Assembly: GCF_043641665.1 (NCBI RefSeq)
Contig: NC_092192.1
Span: 1,858,001 to 1,922,000 of the forward strand
Source: Enoplosus armatus
Lineage: Eukaryota > Chordata > Actinopteri > Centrarchiformes > Enoplosidae
Direction of reading: 5' to 3'
Length of the DNA: 64,000 nucleotides
A model generated the notes under the pieces. The model saw only the letters and a program-made list of their open reading frames with translations. It searched no databases and had not been told where the DNA came from. Positions 48,218-60,971 of the stretch are shown here, one piece after another. The translations under genes were made by a program, and so were the position numbers. Every line of letters begins with the position of its first letter. Positions within the stretch are counted from its first letter, which is position 1.

Positions 48218-51200
48218 TTTCCATCTTGTAGCACCTTGATGCTTCAATTTAATCCTGGCACTCAAAGTGTCAGACGTCCTTCAAAGTTAACCTGTAATTT
48301 TAATTTGTCTCGTGTTCTCAGAAAGCTCTTTTTCTTTGAGTGTTTCCGTCAATTTTGTGAGAGGCTGAATATCTGCTGTCATCTCTTTTAAAAGCAGGAG
48401 GGACGGTGATATTCCCTTTGGAGTAAAACAGACATTTAACTTTGAGAAGCTGGGTGTACATTGATTGAGCGATAAAATCTTGAATTGAAAGATTCTTCTT
48501 TGAGACTTTGAGGTGAGGAGCCATGTGTCTCTTTCCTCTTTAACTTACAGATGTGCACTCTCGTTGTAGAGGCAATTACCAACATTAAGAGTATGACAAG
48601 AACAGCAAAATGTGAGAAGCAGTGAATTGAATGTGACAAGACTGAATAAATTGCACCACTTAGGAGCCATTTTTACTTTCCAATGTACATAAGTTACTGA
48701 TGATTAGATGGCTCTGCAATACATTATAGCAGCCAAGCTATTATGTTCAAGTTTGACATCCCGTTTTACATTTCCGTCTTTCATTCCAGCAACGTTGTAC
48801 AACATTTGGACAGAGAGGTGGAGAGTTTTCAGCAGCCGTGGCTGGTTGGATGAAACCGCGAGTTCATTTCTGTCATTTAGCAGAGAGCGAGGAAGGTGTG
48901 TACTTTATAATTAAGGAGTGAGATTAGGTTACTTTGTGAACTTCTGCTGGTTAGTTAACCTATTCAGTACCAACTCTGCTCGCCATTCTAACCAGCTGAA
49001 GTAACATTGCTCCATTCTGCATGTGCAAAAAATGAAATAATAAAACAAGATAATGAAGAACAATAACATACTGGACATTAGAATACATAGTAGTTAGTCT
49101 GAATTAAAGAATTTGTGCATCTAAAAAAACTGATCTAAAAGTAAAATATTCAGGTTATGAATTCTCTTTCAAAACAGTCCAATAGGTTTATGAAGACTCT
49201 GTTGCGCTCAGTGAGGTTGGACCCAAGCACTGGGGGGGGGTTAGCGTGTTGCCTATGTGCTTAACATCTGATGAATCACTTTTAATGGACAACTCAAAAT
49301 CATCATGTTGAATATTTTGTGAGCGATCAGACAGTGACAGACCTCAGATCAGCCAGGCCAGCATGTTCACGTTGCAGCCGTCTTCACGTCATGCTTGTTT
49401 CGGGGTCTTTTTGCCTTCGCTCTGGTCTTCAGCAGTGAAACACATGGTCAGTTGGATTGATTCATGTGAGTGACTTGACTCTGGCTCTGTTTAGGTCCAG
49501 GTCCAGGTCAGGTGGATTTGCTGTTTAGTTGAAGATTAAGTTAACTTTGTCCAGAACATCCAGTCCAGTTACCTCTGACCTCGTACTTCTACACAGTCTT
49601 GAAACACACTTGAATGAGAAAGTGGCACATTTCAAACAAATCTTCCACAGTCAGCCTCCAACACGAGCCGGAAACAGCTCCTTTCATTGACACGACAGTA
49701 ACACAGAGTGAGTTTTTGTCTTTGTCTCTTCAAACGCCCTCAGCTTCACTCGCCTTCCAAACACACAGTAATAACTGCTCTCTCTGTCCACAGTTTGCCT
49801 CCACAAAACGTGACAAGGTTGAGGTGGCTGTGCGCGTTGGTGGGCTGATGAATAGAAATGTTGTTTCTGCACATATTTCTGTGCCATATGTGTGGAGATG
49901 CCGATAATGTCCCCATAATGAAAGTCAGTTCCGGCCACTAACGGGATTAAGCTGAGAAATGAGCACGCAGCATTTGCCTACAAGGTACAGAGAGTTCTCT
50001 GTCTCGTAATGCTTTGTCTCATCACTTTCGCAGAACGTCTCTGTGTTTTACTTTTACTTTGTGCTGGAGCCGTTACAGAGAAGTTTTGTACAGTCATCTG
50101 TCCGACCTGAGTGCAGCCACGGCAGAAAATCTCCCTTCATGCGTTTATCAGCCTCAAAAACCAAATGAGCACATTATAACCAGCCAATCAGACGTAAGTT
50201 GAGTCGGCTAGTTAGTTGGCAACGTGCTGATTGGCTTGTCAGCTCGGCGTAAAAACAGACACTCACATTCGCATTCACAGACAGGACATTTGCGTCCGTC
50301 TCTCAGACTTTGTGAAACCTCACTATTGAAAGTTCCTTCCTTCCTTCACATACACACAAAAGGTGACGTTCAACTGCAGGCTGTGAAATGATCATTTCAA
50401 AAGCTCAAAATATTAACGACCTTTATTTGATTCCTGACAAGAGGAGGTGTGAAATGATTTGAACACATGTTGCAGAGGCAACTTCACAACAGTGATACAT
50501 ACAAATATATCACCGATTACGAACCCTCAGAGCATTCATTTAGCTTTACTGAATATTATGGACGATGAAAACTTAATGAAGCAAATGTAGCTGCTTGTTA
50601 GTTCACTGAGCTTGTTACTGCTGCAGCGTGTTTCTATGGTTACACAGATCGGTTAGGAAATTTGTGGGCAGCTTATGAATTTGTACCAGCAATTAGAGCC
50701 GAGGTAGGCCGAGTGCATTATTGTACATCAGGGATATAATCCTCTTTAGCTTGGACTCGATGATCCTGCTTATACAACAGACACCTGACAGTGATCGCAG
50801 TATAAGTACTGCTTATTTAGTATTTGAGACAGTATACTAAAAGAGTAAACTTTGGGTTGCACTTTGTTTCCGTCAAACTCAGAATAGATGTTACTTTACT
50901 ACTCCAACAAGTACAAGAAGCTGTAGCCTTAATAATAATGATCACATCACATAAATCATTATTATGATGTATAACAATATTTATTTACAAACTGTAATGA
51001 AGCCTCTAATTCAGAGCAGTTATCAGAAAATAATACACACCCTCGAGTCAATTAGGAGTGAGTGAATTCAAACGCTTCTCTCCACATCAAACGTCACAGG
51101 TGAAGTTTATTAAACTATGGGCTGAAAAACTGCTCTTGAAAGGAGTCAGATCACCTGCTTTTTGGTAATTTGGGTTAACAACAACAGATTGTGTACGCTC

Positions 51201-52557
51201 TCAGTCCAGGCATGAAATAAAGTCACACTTCGTTCTGTGTATTTCTTTCCCTCCAACTCACTAATTACCTTTGGTTTTAAGTAGCTTCATTAATTCTGCA
51301 GTAACGACGCTGCGTTGACCACAATACCTGACAGTAATTCATAATTAACACATAACACTTCCGCAGTAACAGGCAACTGCCTCCAAGTTAATGAGGCAGG
51401 ACGGTGGACGCGCAGATGAGCTCACAGTGACATTGTTTGACTAAAATGCAACTGTCTGCTTTTTGGAACAATCATCCATAAAAAGAAGTAACAGAAAACC
51501 CACAAGAAGTGACGTCAGCAGATATTCAACGTGCTTTAACACGGTGAAGCCACTCTTTGACTCTCTAGATTCTTCCTCTCTCCTTCGACTGCTATCAGTT
51601 TTAAGAAGCTCTGTCCGTCTTCTGTTGCACAAAAATGCGGATACATTTTAATGCATTTTGTTTTTAAGAATAAAAGTATGATTTCTGTTCTCTATGCAAA
51701 CCAGAAGCAGGGAGAGATTATTTTAGATACACAATTGTTTATGGCAGCACAATGGTCTGGAAACCTGCCAAAATTGCAGCAAATATGAGCAAATATAGCC
51801 GATTATTGCTCTTTGCTTTTAGACAAACGTGTCATGAGTCATTTAGTCTCTTTTCTGTGGTGAAGCAAAGCGGATCCATGTCCCCTAATCATTTAGTAAT
51901 TTCATCATAATCAAACCAGTGAATTCTGCCTCACACTCAATATAGAAGTATTGTGTTCATGTTGATGTTTTATAAACACTACTTCTTATTCATGACCAAG
52001 ACGTGTTCATTAACCTTTGCTCTGTGTTCATACCAGCTTTTATAATCACCTCCATCTACGATCCACTTGATCTGCTTTTATTTTCTAGGAGGAGATTAAT
52101 CCTCAAGAGTAAGTCTCATTCTGAGTTCGTGGCTCTCAGGAAATCATTTTTACATTGGCACTGATGAAGATTCATCTGTGTCACGGTGATAAGCAACAGT
52201 TTTTGCCAAAATAAACTGAAACTAAAACTTATTGCATATGTTATTATATTTATAGTTTTTTTTTAAGAACACAACAAAAATCTTCTGTCTTGTCTCCATT
52301 AAACGTTCCTCCCTCGTACAGTTACATAGAACAGCGTTTTTCAAAAGTTGCTTGTCATGGCCACGACCCAAAGACAGATGGTAACAGTAAACTTTCTAAT
52401 TCAAAGAACTTTAATCTTCAGATTTCTGCATATCCACAAAACAATCCAGCTAAAAATAAAGAGTAGGTAGCCAAGTAAATATCCCGACAAAATAAAAAAC
52501 ATGCGACGATGCGATACGATTTTGTAGCACTGACAGTCGTTTGTGCAAGTGAATCTA
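48218..52557. other. Non-coding stretch, no gene seen
   Basis: No supported gene or recognised repeat apart from a G9 run at 49232-49240 and a GTCCAG direct duplication near 49495-49510. At 52332 the words CAGCGTTTTTCAAAAGT look like a lone hAT-type end without a partner. Confidence 0.5.
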
Positions 52558-52571
52558 ATATATATATATAT
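52558..52571 (+). repeat. Short (TA)7 microsatellite
   Basis: A 14-bp alternating TA run. Confidence 0.8.
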
Positions 52572-52830
52572 AACCTACGGATCTACCTGCAGCAGTGCCA
52601 AGATGGGCTGTTTCTGTTTCTGTCCATCCAAAAACAAACACACACTACAGGAGGCCCACCGCTCGGACAGGCCTGGTCACTCAACACTGGCCACCAAGAT
52701 TCAGCAAACTTGTGTCACCAGAGTCCTTGCTTTTCTTTTCTTGATGTTCATTTGTAGCCTCTGAACTTCTCAACTCTCTCAACGAAATATTCTTTTTCAT
52801 AGTTGAACGCTCCCAAAATATGAAAATGCA

Positions 52831-52831
<1 letters not shown>

Positions 52832-52862
<31 letters not shown>
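52832..52862 (+). repeat. (AC)15 microsatellite
   Basis: A 31-bp uninterrupted AC run. It creates a poly-Cys/Val minus-strand frame that is not a gene. Confidence 0.95.
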
Positions 52863-52866
<4 letters not shown>

Positions 52867-54059
52867 GCTTTTATTGAAATGATCACTGGTTTGAGTTATG
52901 GGCCCTTTTCTTTTCGAACAGTGAACTCTTTGAACAAAGTCCTGACAGAGATGGAGCGCAGGAGTAATTGTTTCATTGCTCTGTTTGAAGCAGGCCCATC
53001 CATCAGGCGGCCACGTGTTCTCCAGTGAATGTGTACAACGTGTGGATGAGGATGGGCTCGAAGCTCCACATTGAGTTCCATGAAATTCTTCCTCCGTCGT
53101 ATACAGAGATGATGAAGCGAAGTGCTTCAGAGGCTTTTTCTGAAGAGTCTGAGCTTTACCTTCAAGGAGGCTGCTTTACACAATCTGGACATTGTCAAAA
53201 AAAAACCCTCCATCAGCTTTTCTGTCACTGAAGTATTGAGGCTCCCTTTAGACCATATAGGTCTTGTCTAATTTGAAACTGCGCTTCCAAAAATACATAT
53301 CGGATCTAAAAACTGCATTAATGACATGAGGCAAAGAAAATTAAAAAGCATAATCTTCAAGACCAAAAACAGAAGAAGTGACATTATGGGCTCATAGCGA
53401 TTATGCTCAGGCCTAGATTAAAACTGACTTCAGTGGAGATATCCATCAAAACACTGTCTTAGTCTAACATTAGAATTTAAAACATAGTAGTCAAGAAAAG
53501 AGGTGTGTCAGTTATTGTTCCAGCTGGAGACAGTGTCGGTATTCACCAGTCAACAGACCTCATCAGACTGTAGGCTGACCCACTTCTCACTTTAGATATA
53601 TCAAACGTACACCTCAACAGAGACGAGCGTCCCATTTCCACTGATTAAGATGCCTCAGATTACCCTGTTTACTGAAACGAAGATGTGAAAGAGCAAGACT
53701 CACCAACACCAGAGCCTTTTCCTCTGTTTGAAAAGCATCACGCCAGGTTGGTTTTAATGAGTGCTGCTGACTGCAGGATTTTGGAGTTTGGGATTCATAA
53801 AATTAGTGCCTTTTGTAGCTTGTATGCAGCAGCCACAGAAGATCTAGATACACTGTGTTTACTGTTGTCACAGATGTTGTTGTATTGAAAAATTGTCTTT
53901 ACTTTGCTGCTTGAAACAGTCTTCTAAGCCCTCTCCTAGACCCATCAAAGAAGACTGTATTTCCGTAAGGTTGACTTTGGACATCACGACATTGCCATCC
54001 ACCTTATGTTACCGTCTGCTTTGTTCTCCTAGTAGCAGGACACAAGGATGGTGGTTGGT
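52863..54059. other. Non-coding stretch, no gene seen
   Basis: No supported gene or recognised repeat. Open frames are under 70 codons. Confidence 0.5.
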
Positions 54060-54240
54060 TGGTCCATCTGTCTGTTCCTTTTGGTTCCCTGCAACATGAT
54101 ATCTCAACAACTACTGAGGTCAGAATTTGGGTATTAATGGTCCCCAACAGACAAAGATTTGGTGATGCCCTGGCCTTTCCGTCAGGTCAAGATTTCTTAA
54201 TCAACACTTCCCTCCATGACAAGGTATAACAAAAATGTAG
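54060..54240 (+). repeat. Fragment of an abundant teleost dispersed repeat
   Basis: TTCCCTGCAACATGATATCT followed by CAACAACTACTG, then GGTATTAATGGTCCCCAACA and TTTGGTGATGCCCTGGCCTT, then GTCAGGTCAAGATTT, follow in order a repeat very common in percomorph genomes. In that repeat the text reads roughly 'ATATCTCAAGAACTA… CATGGTCCCCAGA… TTTGGTGATCCCCTGACTTTTC… AGGTCAAA'. The copy is shortened between the first two blocks. It has no coding capacity. I do not know its class. Confidence 0.6.
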
Positions 54241-56252
54241 AGCCAACTTGTACAGAAAATCTCACATGGCAGGTTGCCATGTAATTCACCATTTTACAAG
54301 TGAATAAAACAGTGTGTGTATCTCTAGAGTCTCTGTTGTTGTTGATAACAGGATAATTAGACTCATTCTTCGTATAAAGAAGACACAAACCGCCATCATC
54401 ATTCTAACCAGGTAGCGAATTAAATCCGTCCACATGTTGTTATTCACCTGCTTGGTTCATTCTAATTCAGTCTTTTCCTCTTTCTGGTAGTGCTGAGAGT
54501 TTGTTGACAGACTGAGCAGGACACCAAAGGTCGGCGCTGGTCTTTCTGCCTCTTAGTATGAGAAGCTCTCCCTCCCTGAACTAGATTACACCATAAATCA
54601 GCGGCTTGCATTATAAACCAGCCAGTAATCCAGCCAGGAGGGAGGCTGCTGTGTTTGTGTGGTTGTTGAGACTGAGTGCATGTGAGTGTGTACTGTACTT
54701 GTGTTTCTATGATAGTGTTTTTCGGAGACTGTTGATTGTGTTGAGTGTGTAATGTCATAAATTCTTCTTCTATAAATCCCCCCTCAGTTCTTGGATTTTC
54801 CTTGAAATGTTGTTGTCCTGCTGTCTGAGTCTGAGCTGTATTCAATTTTTATTTTAAATGAGGCAAACTAGTACAGTGAAAGGGATACCAAAAAAAACAC
54901 TGAGTGGTCAAAAATGATCCCATCCCACTGTTATGTATCTCTGGTACTCCTGTGAGGTACAACAAGTTTGGAGGGATGACGGCCTCCATCAACCAGTACA
55001 AATGAAGTGTAGTCATCCAGGGAGTGCTACAGTCGAGCCTATAGTCTGTTTGGTTTGTTAAAAAGAACTGAAGTGTATTTGGCATCATTTAAACCAATCA
55101 ACCACACCAAGACCAATGGAGAAAGCAGGTCTCAGTCTGCCTGCAAGGTCTTAATAGATCACACCAACATAAGTAAACTTGTTGTTTCTATACGCAGTAT
55201 CGAAGGTCCCGAACAACAGGTGGCACAATATTAGTGTGGTAAAAGAGGTGAAAAAAGAGTCACACATAAGGACTTGTCCTCCCAAGTCTACAATCATGAC
55301 TAACAGAAAAAGAAGAATGGAAAACAAATACACAAACAGCAAATAGTTCAAATGAGAACTAAGCTTTTTAAAGCAGTGAATGACATCAAATATTCACCTC
55401 ATGTTCAAGGCGGCCATAAAAGTAGAACCTTTCATCTACTGTCACATTACACTTTGGGATGATGGCTGCCTCTGTCTGTACAGTCGCGCTGTCAATCGTA
55501 ATTTTGCGACCAGCGGAAAGACATCACAGTAAATTAAAAGTCTGCTGTGCCGCACTTTTTTGTGGTTATAATGTAATTACAATAAAATACGGCTTGATGT
55601 GTTCTGATGACAGAATTTTAATAGAGCAATTACAGTTCGATTTCTGCAGATGAAATGGCCACCGTCCCTAACAAGTTAGATTAATAACAGTCATACTTAT
55701 TAACTGTCTCATTGCAGAGATTTAATATGAAGAACAAATGACAGCTCTCAGTCATTATGATACTGCAGGAAAAATGTGGGAATGGAACAGAAAAAATAAT
55801 TATAAAGGAGGATGATTAATTTATGATACAAAAGAGGTAATATTTCATAGTTAAGGGAAACAGATACCACTGCAGCTTAATGAGAAGATGAAAGCGAGGA
55901 GCCAGTGTCACCTCATTCAGCTCATGTCCTCATAGGAAATGAATATTCATGAGTATATAATTACAGAATATGAAGAGATTGAACAGACATTCTTGTTAAA
56001 CTCATTATATCTGAATGGTCATTTCAGTGGAACAAAGAAGCAGCTACACCATGTGACGTTCATCAAATCCTGCAGCACCAGTGAACGGCTTCAATCTCAG
56101 ACAGTTCATGTGTTTCCGTGAGATGCTGACGATACTGTGACTGCAAAGTCCAGGAGCTCTGGCTGTTGAATACTTAACTTTCTGACATATTTCTTCACTT
56201 AGGCCTGGCTCAGATCACAGGACGTCTGAAATCCTAATCAGTTTAGAAATTA
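54241..56252. other. Non-coding stretch, possible conserved block
   Basis: No supported gene. The 55690-55960 segment is AT-rich with many TTAAT/ATTA words and a perfect 12-bp palindrome, ATGAATATTCAT (55939-55950). No repeat is recognised in it, so a regulatory role is possible but untested. Confidence 0.45.
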
Positions 56253-57275
56253 AGCTGCATCACATACAGAGGCAAAGGTTCCACATCCTACTTCCAAACC
56301 AGGAAGTGTAGAGGAGTGAGCTTTTCCATGACTAAAACAGAGTGAAATTAAAATAAAATAAAGTAAATTAAATTGATCTGCATGACCCGAAAGGAAGTTC
56401 CTCAACATACATCCAAATCTTGAGAAGACCTCCTGAAGAATGGTCCTTTCCACAATGGTTACAAACATCACAAAGTACAAGGAAATAACAGAAAAGTAAC
56501 CGAGCTGCATCACACACAGAAGGACAGGTCCCACCTTCTACCTCCAAACGTCTAGTGGAGTGACCTTTTCCACTGTGAGAAAATCAAAGTGGAGAAGAAA
56601 AGAGAAAGTACGGGTGGAATGGTTTCATGCCCTGATTCCAAATATTGTGAGAAGTGTTTTTCCACAACAAAAGCTCAGACAGCATGCTAAGCAAGACAGT
56701 CCAGACGTCCCTGTTCCTAGTAACGTTTACCAGCTCCTCCTGGGGGATCCTGAGGCGTTCCCAGGCCAGATATGTAATGCCTCCAGCGTATTCTGGGTCT
56801 ACCCCGGGGTCTCCTACCAGTTGGACGAAAGACCTGAAAGACCTCCAAAGGAAGGCGTCCCCAGGGTCACTGTCTTCTTGGAGAGGAAAGATCAGAGTGT
56901 CAAAGAATAAAAAGTGAATCACACACACAAAGAAATGTTCCACGTCGTACTTCCAAATTTTGTTAAGGAGTCGGGAAAGATGGGCTTTCCAAGGACTTTC
57001 TTTCCACGATTGAGACAAAAGAAATAGAGCTGCATCACACACTGAAATAAAGGTTCCATGTCCTACTTCCAAACCGTAAGAAAGAGCCAGGAGGAAGAAG
57101 CTTTTCTACAACTGTAACAGAGTGGAAAACAAAGGCAAGAAAAGACATTGAGCGACTCCACACACAGAAGGAGAGGCGCCACAATCTACTTCAGGATGCT
57201 GAAAGGTGGTGAAAGAGTAGAGAGGAAGGTTTGCAGTGGAAAGACACGAGTAGTGAAATAAAAGAACCAAAATAA
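56253..57275 (+). repeat. Degenerate tandem array, unit about 95-126 bp
   Basis: At least seven diverged copies follow each other, starting near 56253, 56377, 56503, 56597, 56913, 57028 and 57151. The better copies share AGCTGCATCACACACAGA, then GGTTCCACATCCTACTTCCA, then a CTTTTCCA…CTGTAACAGAGTGG block at the end of the unit. Spacings are 124, 126, about 94, 115 and 123 bp, apart from the fourth-to-fifth step, which is enlarged by an inserted dispersed-repeat segment (56690-56885). The copies are too diverged to be a young satellite. A 162-codon minus-strand frame (56584-57072) runs across both array and insert and is not a gene. Confidence 0.7.
56690..56885 (+). mobile_element. Dispersed-repeat segment, probably retrotransposon-derived
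   Basis: The words AGCTCCTCCTGGGGGATCCT, GAGGCGTTCCCAGGCCAGAT, TTCTGGGTCTACCCCGGGGT and CTCCTACCAGTTGGACG match a very abundant fish repeat, usually seen next to non-LTR retrotransposon sequence. I am confident that it is repetitive but not about the family. It lies inside the tandem array and separates two unit copies, so it either inserted into the array or the array was built around it. Confidence 0.65.
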
Positions 57276-58628
57276 GTAGAAAATACATGACAGAAATGAA
57301 GTTAAATGGGATAGAAAATGAATCCAGGGGTCAAATGTGCTTCATGTTGAATTTAACTGCACCTTAACAAAGATCAGAGCGGGAAGAAGACGGGAGGGGG
57401 GAGCCTCTTCATGCCTGTAAGGTCTGTAAATGTAAGATCCGTTCAAACGCTCACCTCTCCGTCCCTTCTCATTCTCTCATCACATGTTTTGAAGCTCACG
57501 TTTAGATTTCCCTGAGCATTTTTTTTAATCAAACCTGCTTTAATTGAAACCTCTTCACTCATGGAAGCTGTCATCCTGGGCACCAGCACTTCAGAGAGAC
57601 TCGGCACAACTTGGCGTCTGTCGGCAGCTGCAGGCTCGTCCCAGTTTGTCCCCCTCTGCCTGAAGGGAATATTGACAACTACTCGGCTTTGTAAGGGGAA
57701 GTTAGCGTTGTCATGGCAACTTTATACACCACCAGTTTCAGTGAACGGTTGACTACGTCTGTCACTTTCTCTCAGAATCCTCTGTCAGTTTTTTCTCCAT
57801 CTGTCTTCTTTCATATCATCTCTATCTTCCCTCCCTCTTTTTCTCCCCATCTCTCCCCCTCTTTCTCTCCCTCTGCCAGATAAAAAAAAAAACTCAAGAT
57901 CAATTAACTGAAGTTTCTCTTCGCCTCGTCTTTCCCGCTCATCACAGCAGAGCACTAATATCTAACCGTGACCTCCAAATGTTTCATCCTGATGCCTCTT
58001 TAATTGTTTGCCTCCACCTGCCAACAAAGACTTTCTTTAAAAGTTATCAAAGACTTTCTAAGTAAAGTTGAGAGGCGCCGAGGAGCAGAGTCTTTTCCCT
58101 GATCATTTTTTAACATTACTTCAATGACCTTTCTGTTTTATCATGCAGCTTGCAGGAGAAATTGTCAGGAGATACACGGGCGACAGGATGACATTCAACA
58201 ACAGTCCAGGTGGTGTTTTTCCTGTGATACTGCGACAAAGTTGGTGCGTCTCTTTACCGAGTCACACAAAATATGGATACAGAACAACAGCAAAGAAGAA
58301 ATAACACAAACATCTCAGCAGCCTCTGTTGATGCCGATAATGTTGGGTTTTCATTCAGATTGTCAGAAGCATTGATTCAAATCACTGGTCAATTTTGAGG
58401 CTGCAGTTTTGTTCAGCAAAATATCCAATCATGCATCTTTCGGTCTGCGCTGAAGAGCTTCTGTTTGTGATTGCTGTCACATGAAAGCAGTGATTTCTTG
58501 CTGATTAGTCCCAAACAATACTTTGGACAGCTGTGGAGCTAATGTTTGCTTCACAGACTGACAGCCGAGCTACTTCACGGCCTCAAGTCCTGGATGTTTA
58601 CGTTCACGTCATAGTGTATCATATAGAC
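57276..58628. other. Non-coding stretch with pyrimidine tract
   Basis: No supported gene. A pyrimidine-rich tract runs from 57773 to 57880, followed by an A10 run at 57884-57893. Confidence 0.5.
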
Positions 58629-58832
58629 CCCCCCCCTCAGGCACAACTGAGACACCCCCATCTCCTCCTCCTTCTTACTCTTGTTTTGGAACTACAGTTC
58701 TCATAATGGAGGTTTGGGGAAATCTAAACAGTTAGTTGTTTCTTTTTTGTTTGTTTACATTTTACCAAACTGACGGCATCAAAAGTCTGCATGATTCTGG
58801 GGGGGACGTGCCTCACAGTTTGAAAACCTCTG
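58629..58832. mobile_element. hAT-type MITE missing one terminal repeat
   Basis: The right end reads inward as CAGAGGTTTTCAAACTGTGA and GGCACGTCCCCCC (58832 back to about 58797), a typical hAT MITE terminus. It is followed by ATATAGAT (58833-58840). ATATAGAC occurs at 58621-58628, matching at seven of eight bases as a target duplication would. The sequence directly after it starts inside the expected left repeat, at the C-run (CCCCCCCTCAGGCAC). So the first 28 or so bases of the left repeat appear to be lost while the duplication remains. The interior is non-coding. Confidence 0.45.
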
Positions 58833-59582
58833 ATATAGATCTATTACTCCATACATTACATAGATCTATGTTTATATATAATTACAAGGGAAAACCTGTT
58901 CGCATGAGACTTGTTGTAACTCTGAGGCTGTGATATCCCACATTTCTTACAGGTCCCACCTTTTCTGGTTGTTACGTCTAAATAAAATCCCACATTAAAA
59001 CTTCATACAAAAACTATTTGTTTACCTGCATCTCACACTGTGGTATTCACATCCATTCTTCATCTATTCACACGTATCTTCACAGGGTCACGTTGACCGG
59101 AGCCTCAGTGCTTTTATTTGTTTATTTAGGGAGATGGATCTGCATTGATCAACATCATTGTAAATGCGTCATTACAACGCTGGCCAATAGTTTGTGAACG
59201 CGTTGGTGATTTTTCTTGTGCGCTCTTGAATTGTTGTGTATGTATACCATATTGGCCGGTAGAAGTGAAAATGCTCTTATAGGATACTCTTCAGTATAGC
59301 TATGAGTGCTGTTGTGCACCATTATCATAACCATATTCAAATTGCTTCAGTTCAGGAATACAGCAGTAGCAGGAAGAGAGCAGACATCCATTGTGGGTGT
59401 AAGGTGCAGCATTCAGTTTATTTTAACACTGCTGTTATCAACTTTGATAACAGTGGTAGACTAAAAAAAGAATCTCTTGAGGGTGAGAGATGTGAGTCTG
59501 CAAGCACATATGTGCCAGTTCAGTTTGAAAATCTAGCGTGGAAAGTGCCATTTTCTCCTCTTCCCTTTAAAACTCCCATCAA
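58833..59582. other. Non-coding stretch, no gene seen
   Basis: No supported gene or recognised repeat. Confidence 0.5.
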
Positions 59583-59680
59583 GCACCCTTGAGCAAGGTA
59601 CTCCACCTCCAGCTGCTGCAGTGCAGCGACAGGACAAACCCAGGTGTGTAACTGTGAGAATGTGAAGCACCGCAGAGCCA
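59583..59680 (+). repeat. Possible SINE tail fragment
   Basis: CACCCTTGAGCAAGGTACTC matches the 'CCCTTGAGCAAGGCACT' phrase found in several teleost SINEs, and GGACAAACCCAGGTGTGTAA with the following GTGAAGCA loosely fits the rest of that region. There is no tRNA-like head next to it. This is either an old truncated copy or coincidence. Confidence 0.35.
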
Positions 59681-60951
59681 AGAAAACACATTAAAAGCTC
59701 TAAAATAACGTTCCCAAGCACTGGATGAATGAAGGTAGAGAAACACATGGAGACAGAAGTGTTTTTCAGCTGGATGACGTTGTATTCATGCTCTGGATAT
59801 GCATCAGTGGTTTTCATCTTCAAAGGACTCGAGGTGTTCTTCTGCATGCCTCTGTGCCTCTTTTGTCCCTCCTCCCCGTCTGCTGCAGAGAATTTAGCTC
59901 GTATTAGACATCTTTTAGAAAATGACCACAGCTAGCAAGTAATTAACAATTGAAGCCATCTAAAACGATTTAAATAATTTCCAAAGAAGAAAACATGAAA
60001 GGCATTAGTGAAATACACTATGAAAGAATATTAACTCTCAATTGAATATTTATTTCTCCAATTAATACATTTAACAGCCTTAAGTCAAACAGAGATGGGG
60101 GGCACTTTTTTCCTCTAACAATTCTGATATTTGATCATCTCCCAGACAAGTGTTATGAAAGGTTGTAGACTCTCTTTACTATACAGGTCTTTCTGTCTTT
60201 CTATCTGTAATTCCCATTGTCATGCACTGAATGCCTTTCCAATTTAAACTCCGGGTTAAATTGGATGTACAGATCACATGCTGACACAACTTTGAGCTCA
60301 CTACACCTCTTCTGTAAACTGATAAAAAGAGATAAAATGAACCACAGTCATCCAACATCTGCTAAACCTGTAAAGTGCAGTATCCACCCCTGAGTGTCAG
60401 TGCTCTGCTCACGACTTAGCTTTAGCTCTGCTGCTGCACCGCTCACCTCAGAGTCCTGCTGCAACTGCTGCTGCTGTTCGCAGCGGTTTTTTTAACACGA
60501 TGTCAACACAGGCTGAGTAGTGAAGGCATCACGTCGTTAGCAGAGCAGCAGCTTCAGTCCTCCATCTGTAGCTGGCACAGTATTGACTGTAGGTCACCCA
60601 CGCTCTGGCAGCGGTAAAAGCCCAACACACATTCACTGTAGTTATGCAGGTAAAAGGGAAGAAAATAAACGTAAAGTATGAAAACAGGCTTTGGGCCGTG
60701 GTGACTTGCATACGGTGTGAGTGAAATGCACCCTGTGTGGACGCTGCAGTGATTAAAGTAGACGCATCTGTTCCAACAGCGAGAGTCAGACGAACGTGAC
60801 TGAAACACCCCACGTGTAGACAAGCCTTAAGCCCCACCTTAGCATCCACTTGTCGGCCTGCAGTCCTGATATTCTGCAAAACTGTTAGATCATATATTCT
60901 ATTCGCCCCGACTTCTAGGCATGAGCAGTTTAGGTATTTTACATCTCTCAG
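59681..60951. other. Non-coding stretch, CTG-rich patch
   Basis: No supported gene. A CTG/CTGC-rich patch (60425-60485) gives short Gln/Leu-like strings. Minus-strand frames at 60529-60879 have no recognised domain. Confidence 0.5.
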
Positions 60952-60971
60952 AACTTTCCTATAGGAAAGTT
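60952..60971. repeat. Perfect 20-bp palindrome
   Basis: AACTTTCCTATAGGAAAGTT equals its own reverse complement over all 20 bases. No repeat family or neighbouring gene explains it. It could bind a dimeric factor or be chance. Confidence 0.75.

Noticed and set aside
52332..52375. Lone hAT-type terminal repeat CAGCGTTTTTCAAAAGT
   Set aside because: I found no matching inverted partner within the next kilobase and no target duplication.
56584..57072. 162-codon minus-strand open frame
   Set aside because: It runs across a degenerate tandem array and an inserted dispersed repeat, is overlapped by plus-strand frames and contains no recognised domain.
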